Shown here: positions 1 through 9,064 of the stretch, piece by piece
Layout of the letters: every line of letters begins with the position of its first letter
Numbering within the stretch: position 1 is the stretch's first letter
Origin: Pseudonocardia parietis
GTDB lineage: Bacteria > Actinomycetota > Actinomycetes > Mycobacteriales > Pseudonocardiaceae
Length of the DNA stretch: 64,000 nt
Reading direction: 5' to 3'
NCBI RefSeq assembly: GCF_017876315.1
Contig: NZ_JAGINU010000001.1
Span: forward strand, 6,324,001 to 6,388,000
Made by a program: the position numbers and the translations under genes
Notes under the pieces: model-generated
What the model saw: only the letters and a program-made list of their open reading frames with translations
The model's database searches: none
What the model was told of the DNA's origin: nothing

Positions 1-549
1 GACCGGGACGATCGGCGCCCGCGGGTTGGTCTCGCGGCAGAGCCGCCGGACCCGCCAGAGCGTGCCCGTCCCGACCCGGTCGATCTTGTTCAGGACGACC
101 AGGTCGGCCAGTCCGACGTGTTTGTCGAGCTGCGGATGCTGCCTGCGGGTCGTCTCGAACTCGGCGGCGTCGACCACCTCCACCAGCCCGCCGAAGCTCA
201 GGTCCTGCCCCAGCCCGTCGAGCACCAGCTGGACCAGCGTGCCGGGGTCGGCGATCCCGCTGGCCTCGATGACGATCACGTCGATCTCGTCGCGGCGGCG
301 GGTCAGGGTCTCCAGGACCTCCGCCACACCGCCCTCGCCGACCTCGCAGCACAGGCAGCCGTTGCCGAGTCCGACGACCCCACCGGCCTGCCCTGCCAGG
401 CGCATCGCGTCGATGCCGACCGAGCCGAAGTCGTTGACGACCACGCCGATGCGCGCGTCCCCACCGGCGACGAGCAGGTGGTTCAGCAGGGTCGTCTTGC
501 CGGCTCCGAGGAATCCGGCCAGCACCACGACCGGGATCTTCCGGGCCAC
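1..549 (-). CDS. CobW/G3E-family GTPase, C-terminus cut by window edge
   Basis: This is the N-terminal 183 codons of a G3E-family GTPase (CobW/YjiA/ZNG1 group), cytosolic metal chaperones or metal-insertion GTPases. Visible motifs are the Walker A loop GFLGAGKTT at residues 12-20, the metal-binding CLCC (CxCC) at 65-68, a GIADP-type switch and an NKID guanine-specificity motif near residue 162. The GTG start at 549 is forced by an in-frame stop 12 bases upstream; no strong ribosome binding site is seen. The C-terminal CobW domain lies outside the window. It is divergent from the sugar kinase at 656. The family is clear; the metal (zinc or cobalt) is not known. Confidence 0.9.
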   Translation of the reverse strand, partial: MARKIPVVVLAGFLGAGKTTLLNHLLVAGGDARIGVVVNDFGSVGIDAMRLAGQAGGVVGLGNGCLCCEVGEGGVAEVLETLTRRRDEIDVIVIEASGIADPGTLVQLVLDGLGQDLSFGGLVEVVDAAEFETTRRQHPQLDKHVGLADLVVLNKIDRVGTGTLWRVRRLCRETNPRAPIVPV

Positions 550-655
550 CGGACATGACTACCACGTGCCGCCGACGACTCCGGCCCGGCGGTCGGGCTC
601 CGATCGTGATCCGCCGACGGCGGGACCGGGGACGCGCCGTGACTACAGTGCCTCC

Positions 656-1645
656 ATGCCCGAGACAGCTGCCGGACGCCCGCCACGCGGAGTGGTCGCC
701 GTCGCCGGAGAGGCCCTGGTCGACATCGTCCCCGCCCCGGCACCGGGGTACTGGGAGCTGGCCCCCGGCGGCAGCCCCGCGAACGTCGCGGTCGGGCTCT
801 CCCGGCTGGAGGTCCCGGCCCGGATGCTGGCCCGGCTGGCCGACGACCTGCTCGGCCGGAAGCTGCGCGAGCACCTGGCCGCGAACGGCGTCGACCTCTC
901 GCACGCGGTCGAGGCCGACGAGCCGTCCTCGCTGGCGATCGTCGAGATCGCCGCCGACGGTCAGGCGTCCTACGACTTCCGGATCGCCGGCACCGCGGAC
1001 TGGCAGTGGACCGACGACGAGCTCGCCGGGGCCCTCGACGACGGCCCGGCAGGCCCCGTCGTCGCCGTCCACTCCGGCTCGCTCGCGCTGACCACCCCGC
1101 CCGGGCACGAGGCGCTGCGCGAGCTGCTGGCCACCGCCGTGGACACCGCCACGGTCAGCTACGACCCGAACTTCCGGCCGCTGCTGATGGACGGCCCGGA
1201 CGAGGTGCTCCCCGGCGTGCACGAGCTCCTCGGGATGGCCGACGTGGTGAAGGTCAGCGAGGAGGACCTGGCCTGGCTGCACCCCGGCCGCAAGCCCGGC
1301 GACATCGTGGGCGAGTGGCTGGAGCTGGGCCCGGCCGTGGTCGTCGTGACGCTCGGGGCGGACGGCGTGCTGGCCGGCACCGCGTCCGGCCTGCACAGCG
1401 TGCTCCCGGGCAGGGAGATCGACGTGGTGGACACCGTCGGTGCCGGGGACAGCTTCTCCGCGGCGATGCTCGCGGGGCTGCACCGGCGCGGCCTGCTCGG
1501 CGCCCTCGCCCGCGACGACCTGTACCGGATCGACCGCGCGTCCCTCGACGGCGTGCTCGCCGAGGCCGTCACCGCGGCGGCGATCACCTGCTCGCGCCAC
1601 GGGGCGAACCCGCCGACCCGGGCCGAGCTGGCCGCGACGGGCTGA
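656..1645 (+). CDS. PfkB-family carbohydrate kinase (fructokinase-like)
   Basis: A 329-residue ribokinase/PfkB-fold kinase that phosphorylates a sugar with ATP in the cytosol. The N-terminal signature GEALVDIV is at 18-25, the PGGSPANVA substrate-loop motif at about 37-45, and the C-terminal anion-hole motif DTVGAGDSF at 259-267 with catalytic Asp265. Length and motifs fit bacterial fructokinases; 2-keto-3-deoxygluconate kinase is an alternative because specificity cannot be read from the motifs. The ATG at 656 begins the conserved domain with a short natural lead. The longer reading frame upstream is only the antisense of the GTPase gene. Confidence 0.9.
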   Translation: MPETAAGRPPRGVVAVAGEALVDIVPAPAPGYWELAPGGSPANVAVGLSRLEVPARMLARLADDLLGRKLREHLAANGVDLSHAVEADEPSSLAIVEIAADGQASYDFRIAGTADWQWTDDELAGALDDGPAGPVVAVHSGSLALTTPPGHEALRELLATAVDTATVSYDPNFRPLLMDGPDEVLPGVHELLGMADVVKVSEEDLAWLHPGRKPGDIVGEWLELGPAVVVVTLGADGVLAGTASGLHSVLPGREIDVVDTVGAGDSFSAAMLAGLHRRGLLGALARDDLYRIDRASLDGVLAEAVTAAAITCSRHGANPPTRAELAATG

Positions 1646-1652
1646 CCGGCGC

Positions 1653-2705
1653 TCACGATCCGGTCGGCAGCCGGTCCTGCGCCTGCTGCTCGGCCGGGGT
1701 CAGCTCGCGCGGTGCGCGCTCCGGGAAGTCGCGCGGCTGCCCGGTCGCGGCGGCGCCCGGCGGCAGGCTGAGCGTCGCCGGCTCGCTCTCGGGCAGCGCC
1801 CACTGGCTCGCCGAGTCCATGTGCATCGCGGTCGGGCCGCCGGCGTCGCCGAAGTAGTCGAGCTGCATGGTCATGTTCATCGGCCGCGGCGGGAAGTGGT
1901 CGGTCTCGGTGTTCGTGTACCAGGGTTCACCGTCGACGTAGGCGGTCATCTTCTCCGGCGTCCACTCCAGTGCGTACGCCGACCACCGGGTCGAGTCGTG
2001 CTGCACGGAGCCGTAGTCCTGGTCGTTGTCCGGTCCGTAGTGCAGGAAGAACGACGTCTCGGACCGGTCGTCGGACAGGACCTCCATCCAGTCGATCTCG
2101 CCACCGACCGGGAAGTCCTCGGCCACCGGCCAGAGCAGCAGCAACGCGTTGAGCCCGCCGGAGGCCTCCTCCGACCGCACGCAGGCCTCCCAGCGCCCGT
2201 ACTTCTGACCGGGGTGCCAGCTCACCGCGCCGGTGGTGCCGTCCTGGTCGCCCCGGATCGTCATGGCTCCGTCGGCGACGGTCACCGCCTCCGGGGTGCG
2301 GATCCCCTTCTTGGCGTGGCCCGGCTCGGGGCCGTAGGGGTGCCAGTCCGGTGGGACCGCGTCGCCGTCGAACGCGGAGCGCCGGTCGGGCTCGCCCCAG
2401 TCGTGGGTTGCCGCCGCGGTCCGGGTGCACGGCGACGCCGATGGGGCCGGTTCGGCCGGCTGGGCCGGCTCGGGCCGCTGGGGCGGCGGGGCCGGCTGGG
2501 CCGGCGGGACCGATTGGCCCGGTGGCGCCGGCTGGCCCGGTGGGGCCGGTTGCCCGGGTGCGGGTCCGGTGGCGGCCGCGGTCGGCGCGTTCGCCGAGGC
2601 GAGCGCGGTGGGAGCGGTCACGGTCGTCGCCGACACCGCCAGGGCCGCAGTGAGTGCGGCCAGCACGGCCACCGCGTTCCGCCGGGCACTGATCCTCGTA
2701 CGCAC
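1653..2705 (-). CDS. secreted glycoside hydrolase family 16 protein
   Basis: A 350-residue exported protein. A Sec signal peptide occupies about residues 1-38 (ALASA before the likely cleavage site), followed by a Pro/Gly/Gln-rich linker at about 45-90 with PAPPGQ-type repeats. A GH16 jelly-roll domain follows, with the active-site motif GEIDWMEVL at 202-210. Glu203 would be the nucleophile, Asp205 the helper and Glu208 the acid/base. Cys93 and Cys175 could pair. GH16 members cut beta-1,3 or mixed-linked glucans and related galactans; the substrate is not predictable here. The GTG start at 2705 has GGGAG 9 bases upstream. It converges with the PfkB gene, 7 bases away. Confidence 0.85.
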   Translation of the reverse strand: MRTRISARRNAVAVLAALTAALAVSATTVTAPTALASANAPTAAATGPAPGQPAPPGQPAPPGQSVPPAQPAPPPQRPEPAQPAEPAPSASPCTRTAAATHDWGEPDRRSAFDGDAVPPDWHPYGPEPGHAKKGIRTPEAVTVADGAMTIRGDQDGTTGAVSWHPGQKYGRWEACVRSEEASGGLNALLLLWPVAEDFPVGGEIDWMEVLSDDRSETSFFLHYGPDNDQDYGSVQHDSTRWSAYALEWTPEKMTAYVDGEPWYTNTETDHFPPRPMNMTMQLDYFGDAGGPTAMHMDSASQWALPESEPATLSLPPGAAATGQPRDFPERAPRELTPAEQQAQDRLPTGS

Positions 2706-2909
2706 CGTGAGTCACTCCCGTCCCTGTTTCACCGACAGTCCCATCAGACGAGCGCTCGGTGAGCAGCGCCAGCGGAAACACCCGACCGAGGCGCCCTCGA
2801 TCAGGGGTGATCACCGACCAGGTCGACGGAACGTGATCAGATCCCGCGCTGCTCTCACCGAACGTCACGGCCACGCCTCGGTGCCGGACCGGCCTGCCAG
2901 AGTGGTGGC

Positions 2910-3389
2910 GTGTCGCGTCCTGACCTCGCTGCCGCACTCGACCTCTCGCCGCACCCGGAGGGCGGCTGGTACCGCCGCACCTGGACATCACCGGTCAGCG
3001 TCGAGACGGCGCACGGGACACGCCCGTCCGCGACGGCGATCCTCTACCTGCTCGACGCCCCGGGTCGCTGGCACCGGGTCCGCTCGGCGGAGTTGTGGTG
3101 CCGGCACAGCGGGGAGGCGGAACTCGTGCTCGGTGGGGACGGCGACGCCCCCGGTGCGGAGACCGTGCTGCGGCTCGGTGCACCGGCTCCGGCCTCGGAT
3201 ACGCCCGACCGGAGCGCACCGGCGTCCGGGGGCCCGGGGATCTCGGCGGGTCCCGGCGCGCCGGCGCTGCCGCAGTGGGAGGTCCCGGCCGACGTCTGGC
3301 AGCGCGCCCACCCGCTCGGTGACGAGCCCGTCCTGGTCACCTGCGTGGTCTCACCGGGCTTCGCCTTCGAAGACTTCGAGCTGCGCTGA
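2910..3389 (+). CDS. DUF985 cupin-fold protein
   Basis: A 159-residue single-domain cupin of the DUF985 (Cupin_5) family. The diagnostic N-terminal stretch HPEGGWYRRTW lies at 15-25, followed by cupin beta-strand motifs (RWHRVRSAELWCRHSGE) and the C-terminal PGFAFEDFEL. The insert between strands at about 95-120 is Pro/Gly/Ala-rich and probably disordered. The family has a structure but no established reaction; metal-dependent sugar or small-molecule binding is usual for cupins. The GTG at 2910 starts just before the domain. It stands alone between the GH16 gene and a repeat-bearing spacer. Confidence 0.8.
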   Translation: MSRPDLAAALDLSPHPEGGWYRRTWTSPVSVETAHGTRPSATAILYLLDAPGRWHRVRSAELWCRHSGEAELVLGGDGDAPGAETVLRLGAPAPASDTPDRSAPASGGPGISAGPGAPALPQWEVPADVWQRAHPLGDEPVLVTCVVSPGFAFEDFELR

Positions 3390-3721
3390 TCGGTGCCCGG
3401 GGAACCGATCAGCACGATCCCACCCCCATCAGGGCGAGAACGTGCACCTCAACGAGGCGCCCACCAGTGATCAGCACGGTTCTGCCCCCGCACGGGCGGA
3501 AGTGTGCGCCTCACGCTGCCGCGCGTTGGCGAGCAGCGCATTCCGGACCGGGGTCCGGCACCCCGGCGGGGATCGCGCACCGGGTGCGGTCGGTGCGAGG
3601 GCGACTCGCAGGGTGCGAAGTGCCCGGGGGCGCAGTGCCGGGGTGCGAAGCCCGGGGCGCGCCGTGCCGAGGTGTGCAGTGCCGGGGTGCGCAGTGCCGG
3701 GGTGCGCAGTGCGGGACCCGG
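3390..3721. repeat. non-coding spacer with a 15-bp degenerate tandem repeat and a long imperfect direct repeat
   Basis: A 332-base spacer between convergent genes. Positions 3612-3715 hold about seven imperfect copies of a 14-15 bp unit resembling GGTGCGCAGTGCCGG. The last three (3671-3685, 3686-3700, 3701-3715) differ by only one or two bases. Upstream, 3406-3453 and 3471-3518 form an imperfect direct repeat that both begin GATCAGCACG. Open frames cross the repeat on both strands because the unit is 15 bp, but no start, ribosome site or known domain supports a gene. Confidence 0.6.
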
Positions 3722-4777
3722 TCACGACCCGGCGGTCAGCAGCGAGGCCGCGTCGCGGGTGTTGCGGATCCGCTCCGGCGGCACCGCGCACGCGACCGCC
3801 CGGGCGCAGCCGTGGTCGAGCCAGTCGAGCTGCCCGGGCGCGTGCGCGTCGGTGTCGATCGTGAACTCGCAGCCCGCCTCGACGGCCAGGCGCAGCAACC
3901 GCTTGGGCGGGTCCAGCCGTTCCGGCCGAGAGTTGATCTCCACGGCGACACCGTGCCCGGCGCAGGCGTCGAACACCGCCTGGGCGTCGAACTCGGACTC
4001 CGGTCGCTTGCGGCGGCCGGAGCCCATCCGGCCGGTGCAGTGCCCGAGGACGTCGACGTGCGGGTTCGCGACGGCGGTCAGCATCCGCTCGGTCATCTCG
4101 TCGCGCGGCATCCGGAGCTTGGAGTGGACGCTGGCGACGACGAGATCGAGCTCGGCGAGCAGGTCCGCGTCCTGGTCGAGGGCACCGTCGTCGAGGATGT
4201 CGACCTCGATCCCGGTGAGCACCCGGAAGCCGGAGCCGGCCGCCGCGATCCGCTCGTTCAGCTGGGCGACCTGCTCGATCTGGCGGCGCAGCCGGTCGGC
4301 GGACAGGCCGTTGGCGACCGTGAGCCGAGGCGAGTGGTCGGTCACGACGAGGTAGTCGTGCCCGAGCCCGATCGCCGTCTCCGCCATCTCGGACAGCGGG
4401 GAGCCGCCGTCGGAGGCGTCGGTGTGGCTGTGGCAGTCGCCGCGCAGCGACTCCCGCAGCCGTATCGCGGCGTCGGCGAGCGGGATCCCGTCGGCGTCGG
4501 CCCGCGCGACGGCGTCCTCCAGGCGCCGCAGGTAGACCGGTTCCTCGCCGGCCAGCGACTCGCCGATGCACCGCGCCGTCACCTCACCAACGCCGCGCAG
4601 GTCGGTGAGCGACCCCGCGGCGTGCAGTCGCGCCAGCTCCTCGGCGCCCCGGCCGCGCAGCGCGGCGGCCGCGGTGCGGAACGCCCGGACCCGGTAGGTC
4701 GACTCGTGCGCCCGTTCCAGAAGGAACGCGATCCGGCGCAGATCGGTGACGGCGTCCCGGGCGTCCGCTCTGCTCAC
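3722..4777 (-). CDS. PHP-domain phosphoesterase with N-terminal helix-hairpin-helix region
   Basis: A 351-residue protein resembling the C-terminal half of family X DNA polymerases without the nucleotidyl-transferase core. Residues about 10-75 form a PolX-type helix-hairpin-helix region (TDLRGVGEVTARCIGESL at 58-75). A PHP metallo-phosphoesterase domain follows, with metal ligands in CHSH at 115-118, TDH at 146-148, GIEVDIL, ASVHSK, GHCTGR and a final DTDAH. It probably hydrolyses a phosphate ester using up to three metal ions. The GTG start at 4777 is 10 bases after the CHAD-gene stop, so the two genes are likely co-transcribed. Confidence 0.85.
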   Translation of the reverse strand: MSRADARDAVTDLRRIAFLLERAHESTYRVRAFRTAAAALRGRGAEELARLHAAGSLTDLRGVGEVTARCIGESLAGEEPVYLRRLEDAVARADADGIPLADAAIRLRESLRGDCHSHTDASDGGSPLSEMAETAIGLGHDYLVVTDHSPRLTVANGLSADRLRRQIEQVAQLNERIAAAGSGFRVLTGIEVDILDDGALDQDADLLAELDLVVASVHSKLRMPRDEMTERMLTAVANPHVDVLGHCTGRMGSGRRKRPESEFDAQAVFDACAGHGVAVEINSRPERLDPPKRLLRLAVEAGCEFTIDTDAHAPGQLDWLDHGCARAVACAVPPERIRNTRDAASLLTAGS

Positions 4778-4787
4778 ATCGGGCAGG

Positions 4788-6398
4788 TTAGCCCCGCATC
4801 CACTTCCGCGACTTCTTCGTCCACACCCGTTCCCACACCTCGGGCAGCCGGCGCTCCAGCTCGAGCATCGTGGCGGTGTCGCGGCCGTGCAGCACGCCGA
4901 AGCTGAATCCGTTGCCGTCCTCGGCCCCGGCGCGGGCACCGAGGGTCCGCAGCGTCTCCCGGGCGACGACGGCGTCCTGGTGGTCGCCGAGGATGCTCTG
5001 CACCTTCTTGAGCTGCTTCGCGAACCCGCGGGCGTCGGCGCCGACGGCCGGGCGGGCGACCTCGGTGGCGTAGCGCAGCTGCTTGCCGGTCTTGCGGGCG
5101 TCGTGCATCGAGGTGGGCGCCTGTTCGCCGTTGTCGAGATCGGCGAGCGCGCGCTCCATGCGCCGCTCCAGCTTCCGGGCGGTCCGCCCGACCATCCGCG
5201 GCAGCACCGCCGGGGCAGGCTTCCCGGCGCGTGAGGACAGCGGCGGGTCCGCCAGCAGCCGGCGCAGCGCCCCCTGCAGCGCGGCGTACCGCTCGCCGTC
5301 GACGACATCGGTCACCACGGCGCCGGTCTCCGCGCGGGTGCGGGCGAAGTGCCGGGTGACGGCGGCCTGCACCGGACCGAGCAGCAGCTCCGGCTCCAGT
5401 GCGGCCAGCTGCGCGGTGAGCCGTTCCTCCTGCACCTCGGCGTCGCGCTCGCCGGCCAGTGCGCGGCCCAGCCAGCGCAGCTCGGCGACCAGGTGTGCGG
5501 GCCGCGGCCCCTCCAGCAGCCCGCCGTAGGTGCGGAGCGCGCTGCGGATCCGCCGGGCGGTGACCCGCATCTGGTGCACCGCGTCGGGCCGGTCGGCGCG
5601 CAGGTCACGTTCCCACGCGGTGAGGGTGTCGACGTGGCGGGCGACGTAGTCGAGCAGCAGCCGCCCCGCGCTGCCCTTGCGCCCCCGATGGCGGGGCGGT
5701 TCGGTGGGCTCCACGTCGGCGAGCAGCGCGGCGAGCCGGGCGCCGGAGCCGACCGGGCCACGGCCGAGACCGGTGTCGCGCAGGGCCTCGTCGATCTGCT
5801 GGAGCACCTCGGTGCCCGCGGTCCCGGGCCGGACGACGGCCTCGCTCCAGCTCTCGACGGTCGTCGAGTCCCCGAGCGTCGAGGCCTGGACCTGGTCTCG
5901 CTGCAGCACCGCGAGCTCGCGGCCGGCGTCGTCGTGCAGGCTCGTCACCGATCGGACGACGTGCACCAGACCGACCGGGCGCAGCTCGGCGTCCCCGCGG
6001 ATCCGCCCCAGCAGCGCGTCGAACTGGTCCGGGACGGCATGCGGGTCGACGCCCTCGACCTCGCCGCCGGGCAGCGCCACCCGCAGCTCCTCGCCGGGAT
6101 CGCCGTCCGGGAGCCGCAGCACCCACGACGCGGTCTCCGGGGCCCCCGACGCCCGGTCCGGCGTCACCCGTTCGACCGCCAGCTCGATGCCGGCGGAGCG
6201 CAGCCGCAGGTCAGCGGTGTCGAAGCGCTCGTGCTCGCGGACCTCGGCCTCGGTGACCGGCCGGACGCCGTCCGCACCGGCCACATCGGACAGCCTCGGC
6301 GCCCCCGTGTGGGCGGGGCCGCTGTAGGTCAGCGAGCCGGGTGGCTCCTGATCCGGGGTGGGAGCGGTGGGCGCGGGCGGGCTCGGATCGGCGCTCAT
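4788..6398 (-). CDS. CYTH-CHAD domain protein with degenerate CYTH
   Basis: A 536-residue protein with an N-terminal CYTH-like region (about 20-200; FDTADLRLRSAGIEL is typical of the fold) and a C-terminal CHAD helical domain (about 235-520) rich in conserved His/Arg, such as VHQMRVTARRIRSAL and MHDARKTGKQLRY. CHAD domains bind polyphosphate. The N-terminal ExExK signature that defines active CYTH triphosphatases is not visible, and a Pro-rich leader takes its place, so catalysis is doubtful. The ATG at 6398 is chosen because GGGA lies upstream; an in-frame ATG at 6440 would add 14 residues. It is followed by the PHP gene after 10 bases. Confidence 0.85.
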   Translation of the reverse strand: MSADPSPPAPTAPTPDQEPPGSLTYSGPAHTGAPRLSDVAGADGVRPVTEAEVREHERFDTADLRLRSAGIELAVERVTPDRASGAPETASWVLRLPDGDPGEELRVALPGGEVEGVDPHAVPDQFDALLGRIRGDAELRPVGLVHVVRSVTSLHDDAGRELAVLQRDQVQASTLGDSTTVESWSEAVVRPGTAGTEVLQQIDEALRDTGLGRGPVGSGARLAALLADVEPTEPPRHRGRKGSAGRLLLDYVARHVDTLTAWERDLRADRPDAVHQMRVTARRIRSALRTYGGLLEGPRPAHLVAELRWLGRALAGERDAEVQEERLTAQLAALEPELLLGPVQAAVTRHFARTRAETGAVVTDVVDGERYAALQGALRRLLADPPLSSRAGKPAPAVLPRMVGRTARKLERRMERALADLDNGEQAPTSMHDARKTGKQLRYATEVARPAVGADARGFAKQLKKVQSILGDHQDAVVARETLRTLGARAGAEDGNGFSFGVLHGRDTATMLELERRLPEVWERVWTKKSRKWMRG

Positions 6399-6457
6399 GG
6401 GACGGGATTCCCACTGTCCCGGCCGTCCACGCGGCTCCATCCGGGCGACTACGGCGA

Positions 6458-7966
6458 CTACACCGCCTTGCCCGGGTTGAGGATCCCGTCCGGGTCGAGC
6501 GCGGCCTTCACCGCACGCTGCAGGGCGAGCACCTCGGGGCCGAGCTCACGTTCCATGCCGTCGCGTTTGAGCAGCCCGACGCCGTGCTCGCCGGTGACGG
6601 TCCCTCCGAGGTCGACGGCGGTGGCGATGATCTCGTCGAACGCGGCCTTCGTCCGGTCCCGCGCCGCGGCGTCGCCGTGCGGGGTGAGCATCAGCGGGTG
6701 CAGGTTGCCGTCGCCGGCGTGCGCGACGGTCGCGATCCGGACGTCGCGGCGACGGCCGATCTCCTCGATCCGGGCCAGCATCTCCGCCATCCGCGGCAGG
6801 GGGACGCACACGTCCTCGGTCAGCATGCCCATCCCGAGCTGTTCGAGCGCCGGGTAGGCCATCCGGCGCGCGGCGAACAGCGCCTCGGCCTCGGTCTCGT
6901 CGGTGGAGGCCATCGTCTCGGTCGCGCCGTGCTCATCGAAGGCGGCGAGTATCGCGTCGGCCTCGGCCTGCGCGGCCGGCTCGGGCAGGTCGGTCTGGGC
7001 GAGCAGCAGCGCCGCCGCGTTCTCCGGGAGCCCGGCGTTGCGCCAGGCGTTGACCGCGCCCAGCACCTCCCGGTCGACCAGCTCGAACACCGCGGGCTGC
7101 AGTCCCTGCTCGGTGACGGCGGCGACCGCGGCACCGCAGTCCGCCAGCGAGTCGAAGAACCCGACGACGGTGCGCGGTGCTGCCGGACGGGCCGGTCGGA
7201 GCTTCACCGTGATCTCGGTGATGACGCCGAGCGTCCCCTCTGATCCCACCAGCAGCCCGACGAGGTCGTAGCCGACGACGCCCTTCGCCGTGCGCCGCCC
7301 GACCCGCACCACCTCACCGGTCGCGGTGACGACCTCGAGCGCGAGCACGTAGTCGCGGGTGACGCCGTACTTGACGCAGCACAGCCCGCCGGCATTGGTG
7401 GCGACGTTGCCGCCGATCGTCGACCAGGGCGCGGACGCCGGGTCCGGCGGGTACCAGAGCCCGCGCTCGGCGCAGGCCGCGCGGAGGTCGTCGTTGACCA
7501 CCCCGGGTTCGACGACGGCGAGCCGCTCCCCCGGCGAGATCTCCCGGATCGCGGTCATCCGCTCGAGCGAGAGCAGCACGCAGCCGTCGACGGCGTTGGC
7601 CCCGCCGGACAGTCCCGTGCCCGCCCCGCGCGGGACGACCGGCACCCGTGCCCGCGCGCACGCGGCGACGGTGGCGGCGACATCGGCGGTGCTGCGGGCG
7701 CGCACCACGCACAGCGGGGTGCCGTACCCGGCCCACTCCGCCTCGTCGTGCACGTAGGGGCGCACGGTGTCCGGGTCGGTGAGGACGCTCCCGGCGCCCA
7801 GCCCGGCGGACAGCTCGGCGAGCAGCGCCCGGCCGGTCGCGTCGGGGTCCGCGCCGTCGAGCTCGGCCCGGGCGGTCGAGTCCCCGAACGGCCGTCCCTC
7901 CGGTTCGACGACGACAGCCGTCCCGTCGATCAGCTCACCGGTGGTCTCGGATGCGCGTTCGGTCAT
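6458..7966 (-). CDS. FAD-linked 2-hydroxyacid oxidase/dehydrogenase (GlcD-like)
   Basis: A 502-residue flavoprotein of the GlcD / D-lactate dehydrogenase family, which oxidises a D-2-hydroxy acid to the 2-oxo acid. The PCMH FAD-binding domain spans about 80-265 with PRGAGTGLSGGANA and the STIGGNVATNAGG pyrophosphate loop. The C-terminal oxidase domain carries the characteristic HAGDGNLHP and TGEHGVGLLKR motifs. No Fe-S partner gene is adjacent, so it is more like the single-subunit dehydrogenases. The ATG at 7966 is preferred over longer in-frame starts that run into non-conserved sequence. It ends 59 bases before the CHAD-gene start. Confidence 0.9.
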   Translation of the reverse strand: MTERASETTGELIDGTAVVVEPEGRPFGDSTARAELDGADPDATGRALLAELSAGLGAGSVLTDPDTVRPYVHDEAEWAGYGTPLCVVRARSTADVAATVAACARARVPVVPRGAGTGLSGGANAVDGCVLLSLERMTAIREISPGERLAVVEPGVVNDDLRAACAERGLWYPPDPASAPWSTIGGNVATNAGGLCCVKYGVTRDYVLALEVVTATGEVVRVGRRTAKGVVGYDLVGLLVGSEGTLGVITEITVKLRPARPAAPRTVVGFFDSLADCGAAVAAVTEQGLQPAVFELVDREVLGAVNAWRNAGLPENAAALLLAQTDLPEPAAQAEADAILAAFDEHGATETMASTDETEAEALFAARRMAYPALEQLGMGMLTEDVCVPLPRMAEMLARIEEIGRRRDVRIATVAHAGDGNLHPLMLTPHGDAAARDRTKAAFDEIIATAVDLGGTVTGEHGVGLLKRDGMERELGPEVLALQRAVKAALDPDGILNPGKAV

Positions 7967-8039
7967 GCCCGCGACGGTAGGCCCGCGCTCCGTCACCGGA
8001 CCAGACCGTGGGCGGTGATCGACCGTTGTGGAGTGTGGC

Positions 8040-8074
8040 GAACGCGTGCCGTGCGCTGCACTCCTGAACGCGTG
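8040..8074. promoter_or_regulatory. direct repeat GAACGCGTG upstream of the GlcD-like gene
   Basis: The 9-bp sequence GAACGCGTG occurs at 8040-8048 and 8066-8074, 26 bp apart, in the 132-base gap upstream of the oxidase start. The spacing is about 2.5 helical turns. It could be a regulator site, but nothing else supports this. Confidence 0.25.
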
Positions 8075-8098
8075 ATCACCCACCCGGCGCGCCCCTCC

Positions 8099-9064
8099 TC
8101 ACCAGGCCCCGCGCCCGAGGCGGGTGGCGAGCTCGCGCCCCAGCCGCAGGCCGGACAGCCAGGCGGTCTGCACCCGGGCGCGGCCCCAGCCGTCCCCGGC
8201 GAGGCCGATGCCGTCGTCGTCGAGGTGGAACGGAGCGTCGCGCTGCGCGGCGGGTGCGGCGTGCGGCCACGGGTGCAGGTGGGTCCACTCCGGCTGCGCG
8301 CCGATGCCGAGCAGCTCCCGGACCGCGCGGACCATCTCCGGCACGGCGCCCCGAGGATCGGCGTCGTGGGCGCGCGCGAGATCGGCGGTGGAGTGCGCGA
8401 CGAGCACCGGCGCGCCGTCTCCGCGGCGGTCCCCGTCGTCGGCGACCAGCGACAGCACGGGATGGTCGTTGACGAACGCGGCGGGCAGTGCGGGCCAGTC
8501 GCGCCGGGCGAAGCCGAGGGTCAGCGACAGCACCGGCTCCCAGTCCCGCCCGGCGACGGCGGCACCGGCCGTGGTGTCCGGGTCCAGCAGCAGGGCCGCC
8601 AGCGGGTCCGGCATCGCGAGGACGACGGCGTCGCACGCCTCGCCGTCCACCACCGGCCGGCCGCCCGGTCCGGGGCGGACGGCCTCGACCGCGCGTCCGG
8701 TGTGCACGCTCAGGTTCCGCGCGGACGCGGTGACCAGCGAACGCAATCCACCGGGTGCGGCCCACCGCATCGGCCCGGGCGCGTCGTCGCGGCGCCCGGC
8801 CGCGTCGAACACCGCGAGGGTGTCGGTCCACTCGCGGACCAGCCCCGCGTCCCGCCAGTCCCGGACGCGTGCGGCGAACGCGTCGTCGGACACGGTGAAG
8901 TAGGCGGCGCCGATGTCGGCGGGCCGGTCCCCGCGCCGGTGCACCGCGAGCCGGCCACCCGTGCCACGGTCCCGCTCGTACACCCGCACGCCGACGCCGC
9001 GCGCGGCCAGCTCCGCGGCACAGGTCACGCCGGCGATGCCGGCCCCGACCACGATCACACCCAC
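8099..9064 (-). CDS. renalase-like NAD(P)/FAD-dependent oxidoreductase
   Basis: A 321-residue amine-oxidase-fold flavoprotein. The N-terminal Rossmann motif VVGAGIAGVTCAAELAARG is at 5-23, the GG-doublet RGTGGRLAV at about 33-41, and a late glycine-rich FAD motif at about 285-300. This size and layout match bacterial renalase-like proteins, which oxidise unusual dihydronicotinamide isomers, and related small amine oxidases; the substrate is inferred only from family. The start at 9064 faces the PPOX gene at 9120, leaving 55 bases for two divergent promoters. Confidence 0.8.
   Translation of the reverse strand: MGVIVVGAGIAGVTCAAELAARGVGVRVYERDRGTGGRLAVHRRGDRPADIGAAYFTVSDDAFAARVRDWRDAGLVREWTDTLAVFDAAGRRDDAPGPMRWAAPGGLRSLVTASARNLSVHTGRAVEAVRPGPGGRPVVDGEACDAVVLAMPDPLAALLLDPDTTAGAAVAGRDWEPVLSLTLGFARRDWPALPAAFVNDHPVLSLVADDGDRRGDGAPVLVAHSTADLARAHDADPRGAVPEMVRAVRELLGIGAQPEWTHLHPWPHAAPAAQRDAPFHLDDDGIGLAGDGWGRARVQTAWLSGLRLGRELATRLGRGAW

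Noticed and set aside
26..655. Forward reading frame joined to the PfkB kinase
   Set aside because: It is antisense to the CobW-type GTPase, whose Walker A and CxCC motifs are clear.
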